A stretch of DNA of 64,000 nucleotides from Scilla litardierei (GCA_030789695.1 CM061141.1:276775871-276839870), one strand, 5' to 3'; positions 51,556-63,999 are shown, counted from the stretch's first letter. Notes: generated by a model not told the origin, from the letters alone. Made by a program: numbers and translations.

Positions 51556-53811
51556 TCAAATTGCCCTATCTAAGAACTGAATATCCTCCAAAACTGAAGA
51601 AGAACCAGCAGCGGCCTGAGTAGAAGGAGAAGAAGGTGTCTCATGAAGCACAGAGGATGCGGGATCAGCACCTTGTGGAGGTGAGGATGAAGTCAGAGCA
51701 TCATAAAGAGAGGGTATCTCCTTTGAGATATCATCGAACTTCCAAACAACTGATTTAGCCGTGTACAATATACTGTCGACCGAGGTAGGGAGATCAGAGG
51801 CAGATATGGACACTCTTTGTCCTAAAAGCATCATGGAGATAAGACAGCCATGGGGCAGAGACGATGCTAGAGAGGATGACTCTGATAAAGCCAAAATAGA
51901 GTCAAAGATGATTCTACCTAAGTTGAAGGGCTTCTTAGTGCCGACAGAGAACAAGAGCTTGCACATGTCTTTCTTGACTACGGAAATATTGGATGTGGGA
52001 AGCCAATTTCTCGTGGCAATCCTGTACAGAACAAAGTATTTGGCGGTAAGAGCAAAGGAATGAAAAGTGGACGACTTCTTGGGCCAGCACTTTAGCTTTC
52101 CTGCGGTCACAACATGAATAAACTTGTTGAAGTCATCTCCTACTGACTCCCCGAATGCATGTACTGACTGAGGAAATTTCCATTCCAAAATTTTATTCAG
52201 CACAGTTGGAGAGAAAGAAATGATCTTTCCTCTCACATAACTCCTGAATCCCCATCGTGAAGATGCACCACTAGCAGATTTGGACAGATTACAGTAGAAT
52301 ACACGCACCAACACATGATAGAAAGTACTGAAGCATGAGGCAGCATGAAACAAACCAATGTCTTTGAGAATAGGAGCCATCTGGGTCTAGTCAAATGATG
52401 ACACATTCAGAACTTTCTCAGGGAGGAAGGATCTTTCAGAGTACGAGACCCACCTATTCTTACAGGCCTTATCAAAGAAAACTTTACTGAATGCATCAGA
52501 AGATGTAAACAAGGGTGAGTGAGATGGACCTGTTGTAGATGCAGAATTTCTGGACCTCTTGGAGGGAGATACATCAGCATGATTGAAGGAGCAGAGTGCT
52601 TTCTAGGGGCAGATCGAGCCTTCCGCATGAAGGAGGACAAGAGAGTATCATCTGGAGCAGCAGCCTCACATGTTGCATCAATTGTTGCAACATTTTGTGC
52701 AACATTATGGACTTCATCTCCTGTCAGCAAGGAGTCAGTCTCGACAACAATTTCAACATTGGTACCAACATGAGCCACGCCAGGCTCAGAAGAAACATTT
52801 GGCATTGCACAACAACTAACATTTTCCTCCTCAACAGACCTCTGAGTTTCCCCAACATTATCCACATCAACCGTACTCGGAGCATGCTCTTCTACACCAT
52901 CATGTGATGAAATCTGTTCTGGAGGAATATCAACACGAGGCAAATTCAACAAGGGATTATCTTGACTCGTGAGGGAAATATCTTCAAAACAGTCATTATG
53001 ACTACCGACACCTTCATTAGACTTTCTTATGGAATCATTTCCTTCTTCAGCCAAACTCTAGACACTATCATCAACACACATCAGAGTAGAAATAACAGGT
53101 TCCTCTTCATGAGATGGGTCAACAGATGCAGCTTCAACATTGAGCTCATCCTCAGGATCAACACCCTCATTCATCTTCTCAATATTTGGGTCATCTGAAC
53201 CCTCAGTAGCCTTGGGGCAAGATGAAGCTTCATCAGCACCCCCCAATCTCAGTCTTCTCATCAGAGACAGATGAGTCTGAATCAGAAATGTCAATAATTT
53301 AAGATATTTTCACGAAAACTTTTGGATTCCATGTTCGGATGATAATCTTACGATCTCGGAGCACTTCCACACTCATTACCTTGCCCAAAATCTTCTTACG
53401 CATGAGTTTATCAAAGTGAATATGAGAGACATCTACCCAAGAGAGATCTAACCTCCTTCCAGTTCTACGTAAATACCAGAACCAATCTTGAATTGTGACC
53501 AGTGCAGGAAAATCTTCATCATTATAAGATTCATCTTCCAAGGGTTTTCGCAGAAGGGGGATTTCAAAATTTGGGGAAAACCTCACCAAATCCAAATTCG
53601 AACCACCAAGAGAATGCATGTCATTGTGAGATACATGGGATTGAGAGGAGGTAGAAGTACCACTAGAGGACGCACACGAAGATCGTGAAATCACTCCCTT
53701 CCGTTTGGTTGGAGGTGGAGAGGACGAAGGAGCACTGTTCCGCGATGAGGCGGTTCGACGAGAATAGCGTCGAGGGGTCTGTGACAATTTTTCTTTACGA
53801 TCTCTTGCCAT
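51556..53811 (-). pseudogene. S2 envelope-like ORF, broken
   Basis: Start ATG 53811 (minus): MARDRKEKLSQTPRRYSRR, a basic Ser/Pro-rich N-terminus. The frame ends at 53299, continues in another frame with a TAG at 53055-53057, and the conserved domain appears from 52380: MAPILKDIGLFHAASCFSTF, then YHVLVRVFYCNL, YVRGKIISFSPTVLNKILEW, and NISVVKKDMCKLLF. This is the putative plant transposon / envelope-like domain of Endovir and SIRE elements. An acidic low-complexity region lies between, and the C-terminus is Ser/Pro-rich. There are at least two frame changes and two stops. Its relation to true viral envelopes is only positional; no clear transmembrane segment or signal peptide is visible. Confidence 0.75.
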
Positions 53812-54582
53812 TTCTGAACTAGGAGAGGAATTCCACACGAGAAAGAAGAGAGCAAGAACCTTAGAAGAACTGCCCAGAGAGTCTTGAAAAGATTTGAGGG
53901 AGAAAATAGCGCCTTGGGTATGTAAGGACCATGTCTATGGGGAAAACACTAGAAGGGGGGTTGAATAGCGTTTATGCAAATTTAAAAGGAATTTACGCCA
54001 AATAAAATGCAATCCAACAAATAGTGCGGAATAGAAAAACAACCCAAAGAGAAACACACGCAAACACAGATATGTTTCAAGGGTTCGGATTACCCAAGTC
54101 AACTCCCGACTTGTTCCCGGTAATCCTACGTCCCTACCACCCGGATACTCAAGTTAGAACCCTAACTTGAGGTTTCCTTAAAACCCACTTGTAGCAACCC
54201 TACAAGTGCAATCGAATACAATCGATGTCCTTGACTCCCACAACCAGGGAGCAAGCAAAAACCACTCTCACAACCGAGAGCACAATTCAAATAAAGAAGT
54301 AATGAAATCTGAAAGCAACACTTACAATCACCTATGCCTTGAAGTAGAACTTGAAGGAGAAGTGTGATGTGTGTTGAAGTACTCTCTTGGAAGAGAGGAG
54401 AAAAGCCCTTTCTCTTGACTGCACCAATTGCCTAGAAGATCAATCTTTGGTTCTAGGTTGGAGAGCAAGAGAACAAGATTTGGAAATACTTAGGGCTTTG
54501 GATTTGAAAGCTTTGATCTTTGGAAATGAAAGCTTGAAGGATTTTGCAATGAATGAGTAACCTTCCAATGAAACAATAGAAG

Positions 54583-54595
54583 CTCTATTTATAGC
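54583..54595 (-). promoter_or_regulatory. S3 LTR TATA box
   Basis: Minus strand GCTATAAATAGAG. The palindrome array lies upstream of it in the direction of transcription, as in S1. Confidence 0.68.
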
Positions 54596-54669
54596 TTTCT
54601 CAAATCCATAAAACAGTTTAGGCAAAAACTCAATCGAAATCCGTGAGAAAAATCTCAACGGATATAATC

Positions 54670-55335
54670 TGAACTCGCGACAGTCGACTGTTGAACAATC
54701 CACAGCTGACTGTTGCACAGTCAGTAAGGGTAGGTGAGAATTCATAACGGTAACTTACCACGTGGACAGTCAACTGATGAAGCAAAGACAGTCGTCTGTT
54801 AAACCAATAGGCGACTGTACATTCTTCGACAGGCGACTGGCCGAGAGATGAGTAAGTTAGACAAATACTGAAAATCTCACAAGATACAGGACAGACGACT
54901 GATGCAAGGAACACAGTCGACTGTTAATCAGAACAGGCGACTGTATAACCTTAAACAGACGACTGTCACACTCATGATAAATTTCCAGAGAGCTGAATCA
55001 AAGGATTGATTTACAAACATGCGACTGTTGCAGCATAGACAGTCGACTGATCTAATAGACTGTCAACTGTATATACAGCATAAGTCGACTGGACGTAGAA
55101 GATAGATCAAAACAGAGTTTGGGCAAGGAGAGACAGGCGACTGATGTACAACACACAGTCGACTGTCACAAGGACAGGCGCCTGTGAATCGTTCAACAGT
55201 AGCCTGTGCGAAATAATCAGAGAAGGCCCAAAACTGCATAGTAATAGTCTGTGCATAACAGGCGACTGTAGAACAAAACACAGTCGACTGTTTTTGAGAC
55301 AGGAGACTGTAAACTGTTCGGCAGTCGGCTGTTAT
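54670..55335. repeat. S3 U3 palindrome array (CAGTCGACTG)
   Basis: More than twenty copies of CAGTCGACTG or one-base variants (CAGGCGACTG, CAGACGACTG, CAGTCGTCTG), often within the 12-base palindrome ACAGTCGACTGT, spaced irregularly at 10-60 bases. Spacers are unrelated. It occupies the position of the S1 array. Confidence 0.85.
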
Positions 55336-55726
55336 GAATAATCCTAGCCCAAACAAAAGAGAATATAATGGAGATCAAAGGACAAAGGTCTAGAGATGTC
55401 CTATGACCGAAAGTAGATGTGTGTGAGTGCTCCATCAAAGTTCTACTTCTAAGCTACAAACTATAAGAGATAAAAGAAAAATTACATTGACGAATAATCT
55501 CTTCTTTCCATCGTATGAGCTTGAAGTCTTTACGGAGCTTCAAACATCAATCTACGATCATCCAATTCATATCATTTACCTTCAATCACGTTTGTGAGTC
55601 ATCCATTGCTAGTTGATCTTCATAGTAAGCTTAGGCAATGGATTAACTGCAAAATAGGGGATTAGTCACAAGTATTTATGTTTGCTCATTATTAACACCA
55701 AGTAGGGAAAAATCCAATACTCAATA

Positions 55727-55740
55727 TTCTCCCCCTTTTT
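55727..55740 (-). other. S3 polypurine tract
   Basis: Minus strand AAAAAGGGGGAGAA, identical to that of S1. Confidence 0.9.
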
Positions 55741-56605
55741 GATGATGACACACAAACATAAACAAAAAGATAAATAATTGTGCGTAATGAAAACTTACTC
55801 CCCCTACATAGATGTCAATCAAGTTAGTCAACAAATATTAGAGCATCTACATCATAATTGAAGCAAATGAGTGAGATATGAATGAATTTAATTCAAGAAA
55901 TCTCGGAAATAAAATCCATATTCATTGTAATCTTACTCCCCCTGAATCTAGGGCAACGAAAATCTTAGATTCAAGCGTTAGAACATACTTAGCACATCCA
56001 TTATGATGAATCTTGTATGTTTATTTCTCTTCCCCTATGGTATTATCCAAAAAGGTGGGAGCAAATAACAACAACAATAATAGTGTTAAAATACGAACTA
56101 ACAACAATCAAGGAGTATAAAGATATATCGAATCAAAAACTCATAAAATCTCATCATATACACATGTGAGTAATAGAATTGAAATCCAATATCAACATTT
56201 TAGATATTCGAAATGAAAATAATTTTCACAAATTCATCACATCAACGAAAGAGCATGAATTAACCAATATCAAATCCATGTATTGACTCAAAAGCACATC
56301 AAGGAGAGTGAAGCATACATAGAGACAACATATCATACATCACACAGAAGTTAATCAATATAGCATAGTGTGACACAAAAGAGGGATGCAACATCATATA
56401 TATAGATATAAAGCAGCTGAGTACATCAACGGATGGTCATCAACATGGCCATCCCAAAAAGGTACATCATGATCAAAATACATCATCATGACTACATCAA
56501 AGTATATCATCATACATATATAAAAGTGTCGCAGACAGCATCATCCATCACACACAGACAAAACATATATCATCACTCAAAATAACATCACTCAAAAACA
56601 TCGAT
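55741..56605 (-). other. S3 3' untranslated region
   Basis: AT-rich and non-coding. The minus strand has extra purine tracts, AGGGGGAGTAAG at about 55794 and 55932, as in the S1 untranslated region. Confidence 0.68.
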
Positions 56606-58041
56606 CTAAGTGTGAGCGTCTTCAGGGGCTGCGGACGAGGAAGCAGGCTCTGAAGCAGCAGGAGTGTCCTCTGGAGGAGGGTCAGAAGGAGCAACAGAAG
56701 CAGCAGCAGCAGCATCCTGAGTAGAAGCAACACCAAGAGGCTCAATGACTCCAGAAGGCTGAGGAGGCACATGAGGCTGAGGAAGATACTGTCTCAAATC
56801 CTCAGGGAAGGGAATTCCCTGATGGAGGAGAGAGAGAGAGACAGCAGCCTGTAGATACCAGAGACCATCGCCAAAAGAGTATCCTGTGATGGTGGAGTAG
56901 ATGAAGAAGGCAAATCAGCAGGTGGCACAGTGGATGAGGATGGAACTGATGTAGTCTTCCTCTTCTTCGAAGCAGTCTGTAGAGCCGAAGACGATTTCGA
57001 CTTCGCAGAAGCATCGAGGAGAGGGCCAAAGGGCATGGGCTCATAACGGGTCAAGTCAATATCAAAGTGACGGAAGAAACGAGTCAAAGACCACCATAGG
57101 GAATGTGAGACGAGGAGGACGTGAACTCAACCTTGTCCATCCTGTCAAGGAGGACACCGGCCCAGTTCACGGGCATGCCAGAGAAAATAGCATACATACA
57201 CTTTAGTATATCCTGAGACGGCTGGTTAGACGATCCATATCTCGGCAGAATGTTGGACTTCACCACTAGGTGAACATCCCAACCACGTGCAGAGAACATA
57301 GATGATCTGACACCCGAATCAAGAGCTAAAGGTACCTCTCGAAACATATCCCGGAGAACAGACTGGTCAAGAACATCAATCTCAGATATGCAGATATCAG
57401 TGGGAAGGGAACCGACAGAAAGACTCCTAAGAATAGTCCCTAAGAGAGAGGGAGTGATCTGAATGTGGGTGCCCTGGATGACAGTATCAAGGATGCAGGT
57501 AGTCGAATACTCACCGCGAACGCGGTTCGCATAGAAGAGCTTCACCAGAAATGGGTAGGCTCTGGGGGAATCTCTCTGAGAAGCGAAAAAGATCGGCCAG
57601 GTGAGTAGCGGAAAGAATGTCAGATAGTCTCTCAACAGTGAAGGCGGGGAAAGCAATGTACCGCTCCCTAAGTAGGTTGATCCCTAGGAGAGAGTGAAAC
57701 TTTGCCAGACAAAGATCGTCTCGGTAAACAGAAACCAGGGGATCAGAGGGGGGTACAGCAGGAGTCTCTTCAGACGAACTGGAAACAAAAGGAGACACAT
57801 GACGGATCTCAGCAACAGGCTCACTGATGTGGACACCAGTAGGCTTGCGCTGACGATGAATCAAGGGCTGAGCATCGCTAGACGAAGAAGAAGGAGAATA
57901 ACCCGGCGAAGATGAATGCTCAGGTGACTGGGCATGCTTGGTTCGTGCTTTATAGGGTTTCTTTCTCTTGGAAATGAGTTTCTTAGGAGCCCTAGGTTGT
58001 TTAGAAGCGATCTTCTCTTTTCCCTTAGGTTTAGGAGCCAT
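56606..58041 (-). pseudogene. S3 envelope-like ORF, frameshifted
   Basis: ATG 58041 (minus): MAPKPKGKEKIASKQPRAPKK, a basic N-terminus, then Ser/Pro-rich sequence and LVSVYRDDLCLAKFHSLLGI. The frame changes at about 57560, where AYPFLVKLFYANRVRGEYST continues, then VIQGTHIQITPSLLGTILRS and LPRYGSSNQPSQDILKCMYA. It changes again at about 57090 (LTRFFRHFDIDLTRYEPMPF) and near 56800 into an Ala/Pro/Ser-rich tail. It aligns by eye along its length with the S1 ORF at 42265-43953 (shared LVKLFYANR and YGSS-QPSQ). About 480 codons in total. Function unproven. Confidence 0.78.
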
Positions 58042-59010
58042 TGAAGCAAGAGAAGGAGAAACTAAAGCAACAAAAGGAAACAACAAAGAGCAAGAGAGAG
58101 AAAGCAAACCAACTGAGGAAATACAGACGATCGCGAAGAAGAAGATCAAAGACAACGGTAGAACACAATCGACAACGACGATTAGGAGAAGATCGACGGT
58201 TGAAGAAGCGAAAACGATCGTTTTTGTAGAGAGAAACGAGCGGGAAGTTGAACGGTCGAAGCAGAGGAGAGAGAGAGTCGACGTGGGGAAGTGATCGCGT
58301 CGACAGAATATAAAATAGGGGAAATCAATCTGAGCCGTTGGATCAAGGAATCGACGGCTCAGATCAAATCACATGAACCGACACAGCAAGAGACAGTCGA
58401 CTGATGAACAAAAGTTAGTCGACTGTATTAAGTGATAAAATTAAAGCTCAGAAAGATGGGCAGTCGACTGGAAAGTATAATGCAGTCGCCTGTCCACTGG
58501 ACAGTCGACTGACATATACACAACAGTCAGCTGGCCAAGAATTAATACAGATCACAAGAAAAACAGAGAACACTGTAAAAATTCGACAGAGAGTACAGAC
58601 GCCTGATAACTAAATTGCAGTCGCCTGTTAAGCTAACAGTCGACTGTAAAATAGTCATCAGTCTGCCGTGCGAAAGATACCAATTTTCATATAGAGGATA
58701 TAGAGGAGGGCAGTCGACTGTCAAAAGAAAAACAGTCGTCTGTCCTGGTCCAAAAATGCACATTGAGATAGAATTCCAGAGAATAAGAACACTCACCCTA
58801 GGACGTATACTCTAATCACAAATACATCTTAAAATCATTATGAAAACAATAAATCCATTGAAACACAAATTACTCCAAACAACTTCGAAAACTCATGAAA
58901 TCAAATAAGTCACAATTGCCTTTCTTAATCTCATAAAACAATAACGCACATGAAGAAAGACAATCAAAAATATGAGCTCAATAAGGAGTTATAGCATGAA
59001 AATTGAGTTT
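58042..59010. other. S3 spacer between pol and envelope-like ORF
   Basis: Non-coding. The part at 58390-58750 holds the second palindrome array of S3; the rest is A-rich with short frames that are not supported. Confidence 0.65.
58390..58750. repeat. S3 pre-envelope palindrome array (CAGTCGACTG)
   Basis: A dozen CAGTCGACTG-type words (about 58392, 58464, 58502, 58637, 58711 and variants). Same motif as the S3 LTR array and same relative position as the S1 pre-envelope array. Confidence 0.83.
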
Positions 59011-62000
59011 CTAGATTTCAGATTCAGCCATAATTCCTAATTCTCCACGCAACCTCACAAATGAATCTTCTTTAAGAGGTTTAGTGAAGATATCGGGAAT
59101 TTGTTTTTGGGTTTCAATGTACTCTAAGATGATGTCCTTCTTAGCTACATGATCATTTATAAAATGGTGTCTCACGTCTATGTGTTTGGTACTGGAGTGG
59201 TGTACCGGATTCTTGGAAAGAAAAATAGCACTTTGGTTATCAACCATGATAGGGCAAGTGTCACAATTGACACCATAGTCACTAAGAGTGTGTCTTATCC
59301 AAAGAACTTGTGCACATGCAAGACCCGCGGCAATATATTCCGCTTCAGTCGTGGACAATGACACCGAATTCTGTTTCTTAGAGAACCAAGAGACTAAGGA
59401 ATTTCCTAAGAAATGGCATGTGCCACTAATACTTTTCCTGTCGGACTTGCATCCGGCAAAGTCGGCATCACTATATGAGATTAACTCATACGTGCTAGAC
59501 TTAGGGTAAAGTAACCCATAATCTAGGGATTGATTGAGATAACGAAATATTCGTTTAACCGCAATCAAGTGTGACTCCTTAGGTCTTGCTTGATATCTAG
59601 CACATATACATACGGAAAACATGATATCGGGCCTACTAGCGGTTAAGTAAAGTAAGCTACTGATCATACCTCGATATAGACGAACGTCTACATCATTTCC
59701 ACTTTCATCCTTATGTAGATGAGTAGTATTACTCATGGGAGTCCTTTTGCTTGAAGACGATTCCATCCCGAATCGCTTAATAAGCTTCCCGGTGTACTTT
59801 GTCTGCTGTATGAAAGTGCCATTCTCCATTTGTCGAATTTGCAATCCAAGGAAGTATGTGAGCTCTCCCATGTGGCTCATCTCAAACTCATCCTTCATAG
59901 ACTTGGAAATTTCTTGACAAAGATTAAAGTTAGTAGAACCGAAAATAATATCATCTATATAAACTTGAATCAAAAGAATGTCATTTTCATAATATTTAAT
60001 GAAGAGTGTAGAATCAACTTCTCCCATTTTAAAACCTAAATTCAAAAGAAAGGTCTTAAGGTGATCATACAAAGCTCTAGAAGCTTGTCTCAATCCATAC
60101 AACGCTTTCTTAAGTTTGAAAACATGGTTTGGAAATTTCTCATGAATAAACCCGGGAGGTTGAGAAACATAGACTTCTTCATTTACAAATCCATTTAAAA
60201 ATGCACTTTTAACATCCATTTGAAATAATTTAAAATTCTTATGGGATGCAAAAGATAAAAGCAACCTAATAGCTTCTAATCTAGCTACGGGGGCAAAGGA
60301 TTCTTCGAAATCAATACCTTCCTCTTGCCGGTATCCTTGAGCTACTAACCTTGCTTTAGTCCGTGTGATTACCTCGTTTTCATCCGTCTTGTTCTTGAAG
60401 ATCCATTTGGTCCCAATAGCTAGTTCTTCTTCCATTGCCACTATCCAAGAGCTATCCTCACAAGCTTCTTGAATGTTCTTTGGCTCAATGGTAGAGACGA
60501 ATGCGCAATGGGAGAATTATTCAATTCTTGATCTCGTTCGAACACCCACACTAATATCTCCAATAATTTGGTTATGGGGATGGTTGCAAACGGTTGGATA
60601 AGCTTTGGGTAAACCTGGATCACTAGGAACAACTTCAACAACTTCGTTAGAAGTGTTAGTCTCAACAATATTATCATTAATCTTAACATTATTAAGAGAG
60701 TCACAAAGAATCTCTACATTATCATCATCAACATGAGGAAAGTCAAAATCTTCATAAAAAGATACGTTAAGTGATTCCTCAATCGTTGAAGAAGTTTTGT
60801 TGTATATCCGATAGGCTTTGCTACGTGTGGAATATCCAACAAAAATTCCTTCATCGGATCTTGGCTCAAATTTGTCTAAATTACCAAAGGTGTTCTTTAT
60901 AAAACATTTTGAACCAAAGACACGAAAATATTTCACTTGAGGCTTTTTATCATAAAACAACTCAAAACAAGTTTTGTTTGTTCGGGGTCTCACTAGGATC
61001 CTATTGAGCACATAGCATGCCGTGTGCACCGCTTCTGCCTAAAATTGTAGTCCTAAATGACTATCATGGAGCATAGTGCGAGCACACTCAATAAGAGTCC
61101 TATTCTTTCTTTCTACAACACCATTTTGTGGTGGTGCACGAGGAAAGGAAAAGTTATGAGTTATCCCGGAGTCATCACAAAACTTAGTAAAAGACTCATT
61201 CTCAAATTCTCCTCCATGATCACTACGAATAGTGATAATGGTGTATCCTAAAAGATTCTGAATCCTCTTTGCAAATTTGGTAAACTCTTCATGAGCTTCA
61301 TTCTTATTAGTTAAGAATGAAACCCAGGTAAATCTAGAAAAGTCATCAACGACAACTAGTCCATAATGAGCATTACCTAAAGAAGCGGTTCTAGTTGGCC
61401 CAAATAAATCTAGATGTAGAAGTTCTAGGGGCCTCTTAGAAGTAATCACTTCTTTACGCTTAAATGAAGATTTACTTAGTTTACCTCTTTGACATGAATC
61501 ACAAAAGTTTTTCTTATTAAAAACAATCTTAGGAAAACCTTTGACTAGATCATGCTTAGCTAACTTATATAAGTGCATGAAGTGAACATGACCAAAACGG
61601 CGATGCCATAATAGTTGTTCATTTGTGTTAGCAACTAAGCAATGTTCTATGGTTTTAGGCAAGCTTAAATAATATATATTTTTACGCCTAATACCGGAAA
61701 ATAAAACATTTGAATCACAATCAACAATAGTACACAATCCTTCTCCGAAGTTAACCTTGTAACCTTTGTCACAAAGTTGACTTATGGAAATAAGGTTGTG
61801 ACATAAACCATTAACAAGATAAACATTAGTAATTAGGGGTTTGGAAGGATTACCAATGATACCTACTCCAATGATGGTTCCCTTTTGATTACCTCCAAAA
61901 GTGACCGTTGCACCATCTTTGATGCTAATCACTTCTGAGAGCAATGAGGGATCTCCCGTCATGTGTTTGGAGCAATCGCTATCAAGAATCCATCCTTTCC

Positions 62001-62046
62001 CTTTAGAGCTAATAAGACTTTTATTGCTCTTCTTCTTTCTCTTGGG
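59011..62046 (-). pseudogene. pol: S3 Pol: protease, integrase, reverse transcriptase, RNase H
   Basis: One frame throughout on the minus strand. The protease site reads WILDSDCSKHMTG, with Asp replacing the Gly of the catalytic DSG. Then LLWHRRFGHVHF and CDSCQRGK, and integrase LLHLDLFGP, IRSDHGGEF and NGVVERKNRT. TAG at 61039-61041 replaces a Trp codon. TAA at 60517-60519 comes in the linker before RT. RT has [12 protein letters not shown] and the catalytic YIDDI (about 59955). RNase H has SYSDADFAG and STTEAEYIA, ending MAESEI. Compared with S1 about 21 codons are missing in frame just before GTKWIFKNK (60420 region). Two stops, the protease change and the deletion make this copy inactive, but the rest is well preserved. 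Confidence 0.9.
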
Positions 62047-62103
62047 TACCTATATAATATAACATAAGCTTATGGTACCCAATGTTTGTTGGGTCCAAGG
62101 GGA

Positions 62104-63999
62104 TTAGCCCTTTGGAAGCCAAGTCCAAGTGGACTTCCGCTTCCCAACATAGTTACTATTTCTAATTACATCATGAAAGTAGGAGTCAACATAAGCATTC
62201 CTAACATTTAAACTAGTGTTCTTAGGACCCCAAATAGTGTACATCTTGGGAGTCCTATTCCTAGTTGCATGCATATGTGTTGGATTCCTATGTGGTGCAT
62301 GCTTCTTAGGAACATGATTTCTAGCATAGAAATGTGGTGGAGGATATGCATTGTACATTCTAGGATGATATGTATTCTTGGGAACATGCATATTATATGA
62401 AGCATATTGATCATGCATGACATGTGGAGAATTAGCATACATGAAAGAATGATGCGTATGAGCATATGGGTGTGTGGGAGCACGTACATGAGTATTTCTC
62501 ATGTGTGGTTGTGTACGTGTCCGTGGGTGCGGAGCATAAAATGTGTCATGATTATCCACTTGTGAAGTAGGATGTTTCCTACGTGGATGAGTATTAGTGT
62601 ACATATAAGCATGTCCTTGCTTTTGGTTTCCACCCTTAGTGGGTTTCTTGTCAAAAGGAAGAGAAGGTGATGTGGTGACATTCTTGGTAGGATTGCTACC
62701 TATAGTGTCTTTGACACCACTTGTGGATGCACCAGAGGAAGGCCTCATAAAATCTATAGTGACACCACTATAGGAGGTGCGATCATTAGATGCATTCGCT
62801 TTTACAAATCCAAGGCCAACACGATGTGTGGCCGGAAATTGATTTGCAAGCAAATCATCCAATTGTCCTTGTCCCTTATTGAATCTCACAATACGGGAGG
62901 ACATGAGCTCATATTTCTCCTTTAAAGAAGAAATGTTGGTATCCAAAGTGGACACCCGTGCTTTGAGCTCGTGCACTTGGGTTTTAAGAGAATCATTCTC
63001 TACACGCAATTGTGTGTGACGTGTAGCTAGATCACTATTATCCTTGAGATGTGTTTGATCTAGTTGAGATTTGAGGGAATTCACCTCATCTCTCAATGTG
63101 ACATTTTGAGAAGCTAAGTTTTCTTTCTCAAGAGTTAAAGTATCAACAATGGTGTCATTGTTGATAATGCATGGAATGGATGACTTGCTAACTTTTGATT
63201 TCTTTAAGCTAGTGTATCTAAGCATTAAAGATTGGTATTTAGCAAATAGTACTTCATTAGCTATACGAAGTTCATCCATTGTTACCTCGGTGTTATCTGT
63301 ATCGGAATCACTCTCATCCGAGAGTGGGTCTTCAAGTGCCATGAAGCACATGTGGGCGCTCTCACCCTTCTCATCATCGGAATCGCTTGATGAGCCATCA
63401 CTTGAGTCATCAAAGGTACCGACGAGTCCTTTCTTCTTGTCTTTCTTGTTCTTGTTGGACTTGTGGTACTTTGGTGCCTTCCACTTTTCTTTGTTGTTTA
63501 GCATTGGGCAATCCCTCTTGATGTGCACTGGCTTATTACACTTATAACAAAGAGAGAAAGTAGCATTAGTAGATTCAAAACATTTGTTGGAGGGAAATTT
63601 ACCTTTGCAGAAGAAGCGTTGGAACTTCTTCACCATTTGGGCCATTTCACCCAAATCCATATCATTCTCAGATTCATCACTTTCAGATGATGACGAATTG
63701 GCGTTGAACGCCAAAGCTTTCTTCTTGGCCTCCGAGGGATTCATCATGGCTCGAATCTTCAATCGGTTATCCCGTCTTACTTCGTAAGACATAAGAGTCC
63801 CGATGAGATTCACCATGGTGTAGTTCTTCAAGTCATTGACCTCCTCAATGGCGATTGCTCGTCTTTCCCATTTGGAGGTCTTCCACATGATGATCTTCCT
63901 TACCTTTTCAGGTTCGGTGTAGATTTGGCCAAGGGCTTCCAATTCGTTTGTGATGTCGGTAAAGCGTCCGTACATCGACGCAATGCTCTCATTTTCCTG
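62104..63999 (-). CDS. gag: S3 Gag, 5' end beyond the window
   Basis: The minus-strand frame is open from the window edge to TAA at 62104-62106. Readable parts: the end of the capsid region (YGRFTDITNELEALGQIY, MVNLIGTLMSYEVRRD), an acidic linker, and one zinc knuckle CYKCNKPVHIKRDC, with Val replacing the usual Gly. A Lys-rich stretch and a coiled coil (NSLKSQLDQTHLKDN) follow, then a long His/Pro/Arg-rich tail ending WTWLPKG. The order and the tail match the S1 Gag. A start codon is not visible. Builds the particle for reverse transcription. Confidence 0.85.
   Translation of the reverse strand, partial: QENESIASMYGRFTDITNELEALGQIYTEPEKVRKIIMWKTSKWERRAIAIEEVNDLKNYTMVNLIGTLMSYEVRRDNRLKIRAMMNPSEAKKKALAFNANSSSSESDESENDMDLGEMAQMVKKFQRFFCKGKFPSNKCFESTNATFSLCYKCNKPVHIKRDCPMLNNKEKWKAPKYHKSNKNKKDKKKGLVGTFDDSSDGSSSDSDDEKGESAHMCFMALEDPLSDESDSDTDNTEVTMDELRIANEVLFAKYQSLMLRYTSLKKSKVSKSSIPCIINNDTIVDTLTLEKENLASQNVTLRDEVNSLKSQLDQTHLKDNSDLATRHTQLRVENDSLKTQVHELKARVSTLDTNISSLKEKYELMSSRIVRFNKGQGQLDDLLANQFPATHRVGLGFVKANASNDRTSYSGVTIDFMRPSSGASTSGVKDTIGSNPTKNVTTSPSLPFDKKPTKGGNQKQGHAYMYTNTHPRRKHPTSQVDNHDTFYAPHPRTRTQPHMRNTHVRAPTHPYAHTHHSFMYANSPHVMHDQYASYNMHVPKNTYHPRMYNAYPPPHFYARNHVPKKHAPHRNPTHMHATRNRTPKMYTIWGPKNTSLNVRNAYVDSYFHDVIRNSNYVGKRKSTWTWLPKG

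Larger units (their letters stand above)
50111..53931 (-). mobile_element. SIRE/Endovir-like copia element S2, 3' part
   Basis: Minus-strand order: envelope-like ORF (53811 to 51556), untranslated region, polypurine tract, 3' LTR (51091 to 50111). The gag-pol part would lie to the right, beyond element S3, which inserted at 53931 upstream of the envelope-like ORF. The LTR differs from those of S1 and S3, so this is a third family. Confidence 0.78.
53932..55726 (-). repeat. S3 3' LTR
   Basis: 1,795 bases. On the minus strand it follows the polypurine tract and starts TATTGAGTATTGG (a TG-to-TA change at the terminus) and ends CCCCATAGACA. It contains the palindrome array and a TATA box. Confidence 0.85.

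Noticed and set aside
57694..58294. Plus-strand ORFs opposite the S3 envelope-like ORF
   Set aside because: Charged low-complexity shadows of the minus-strand gene.
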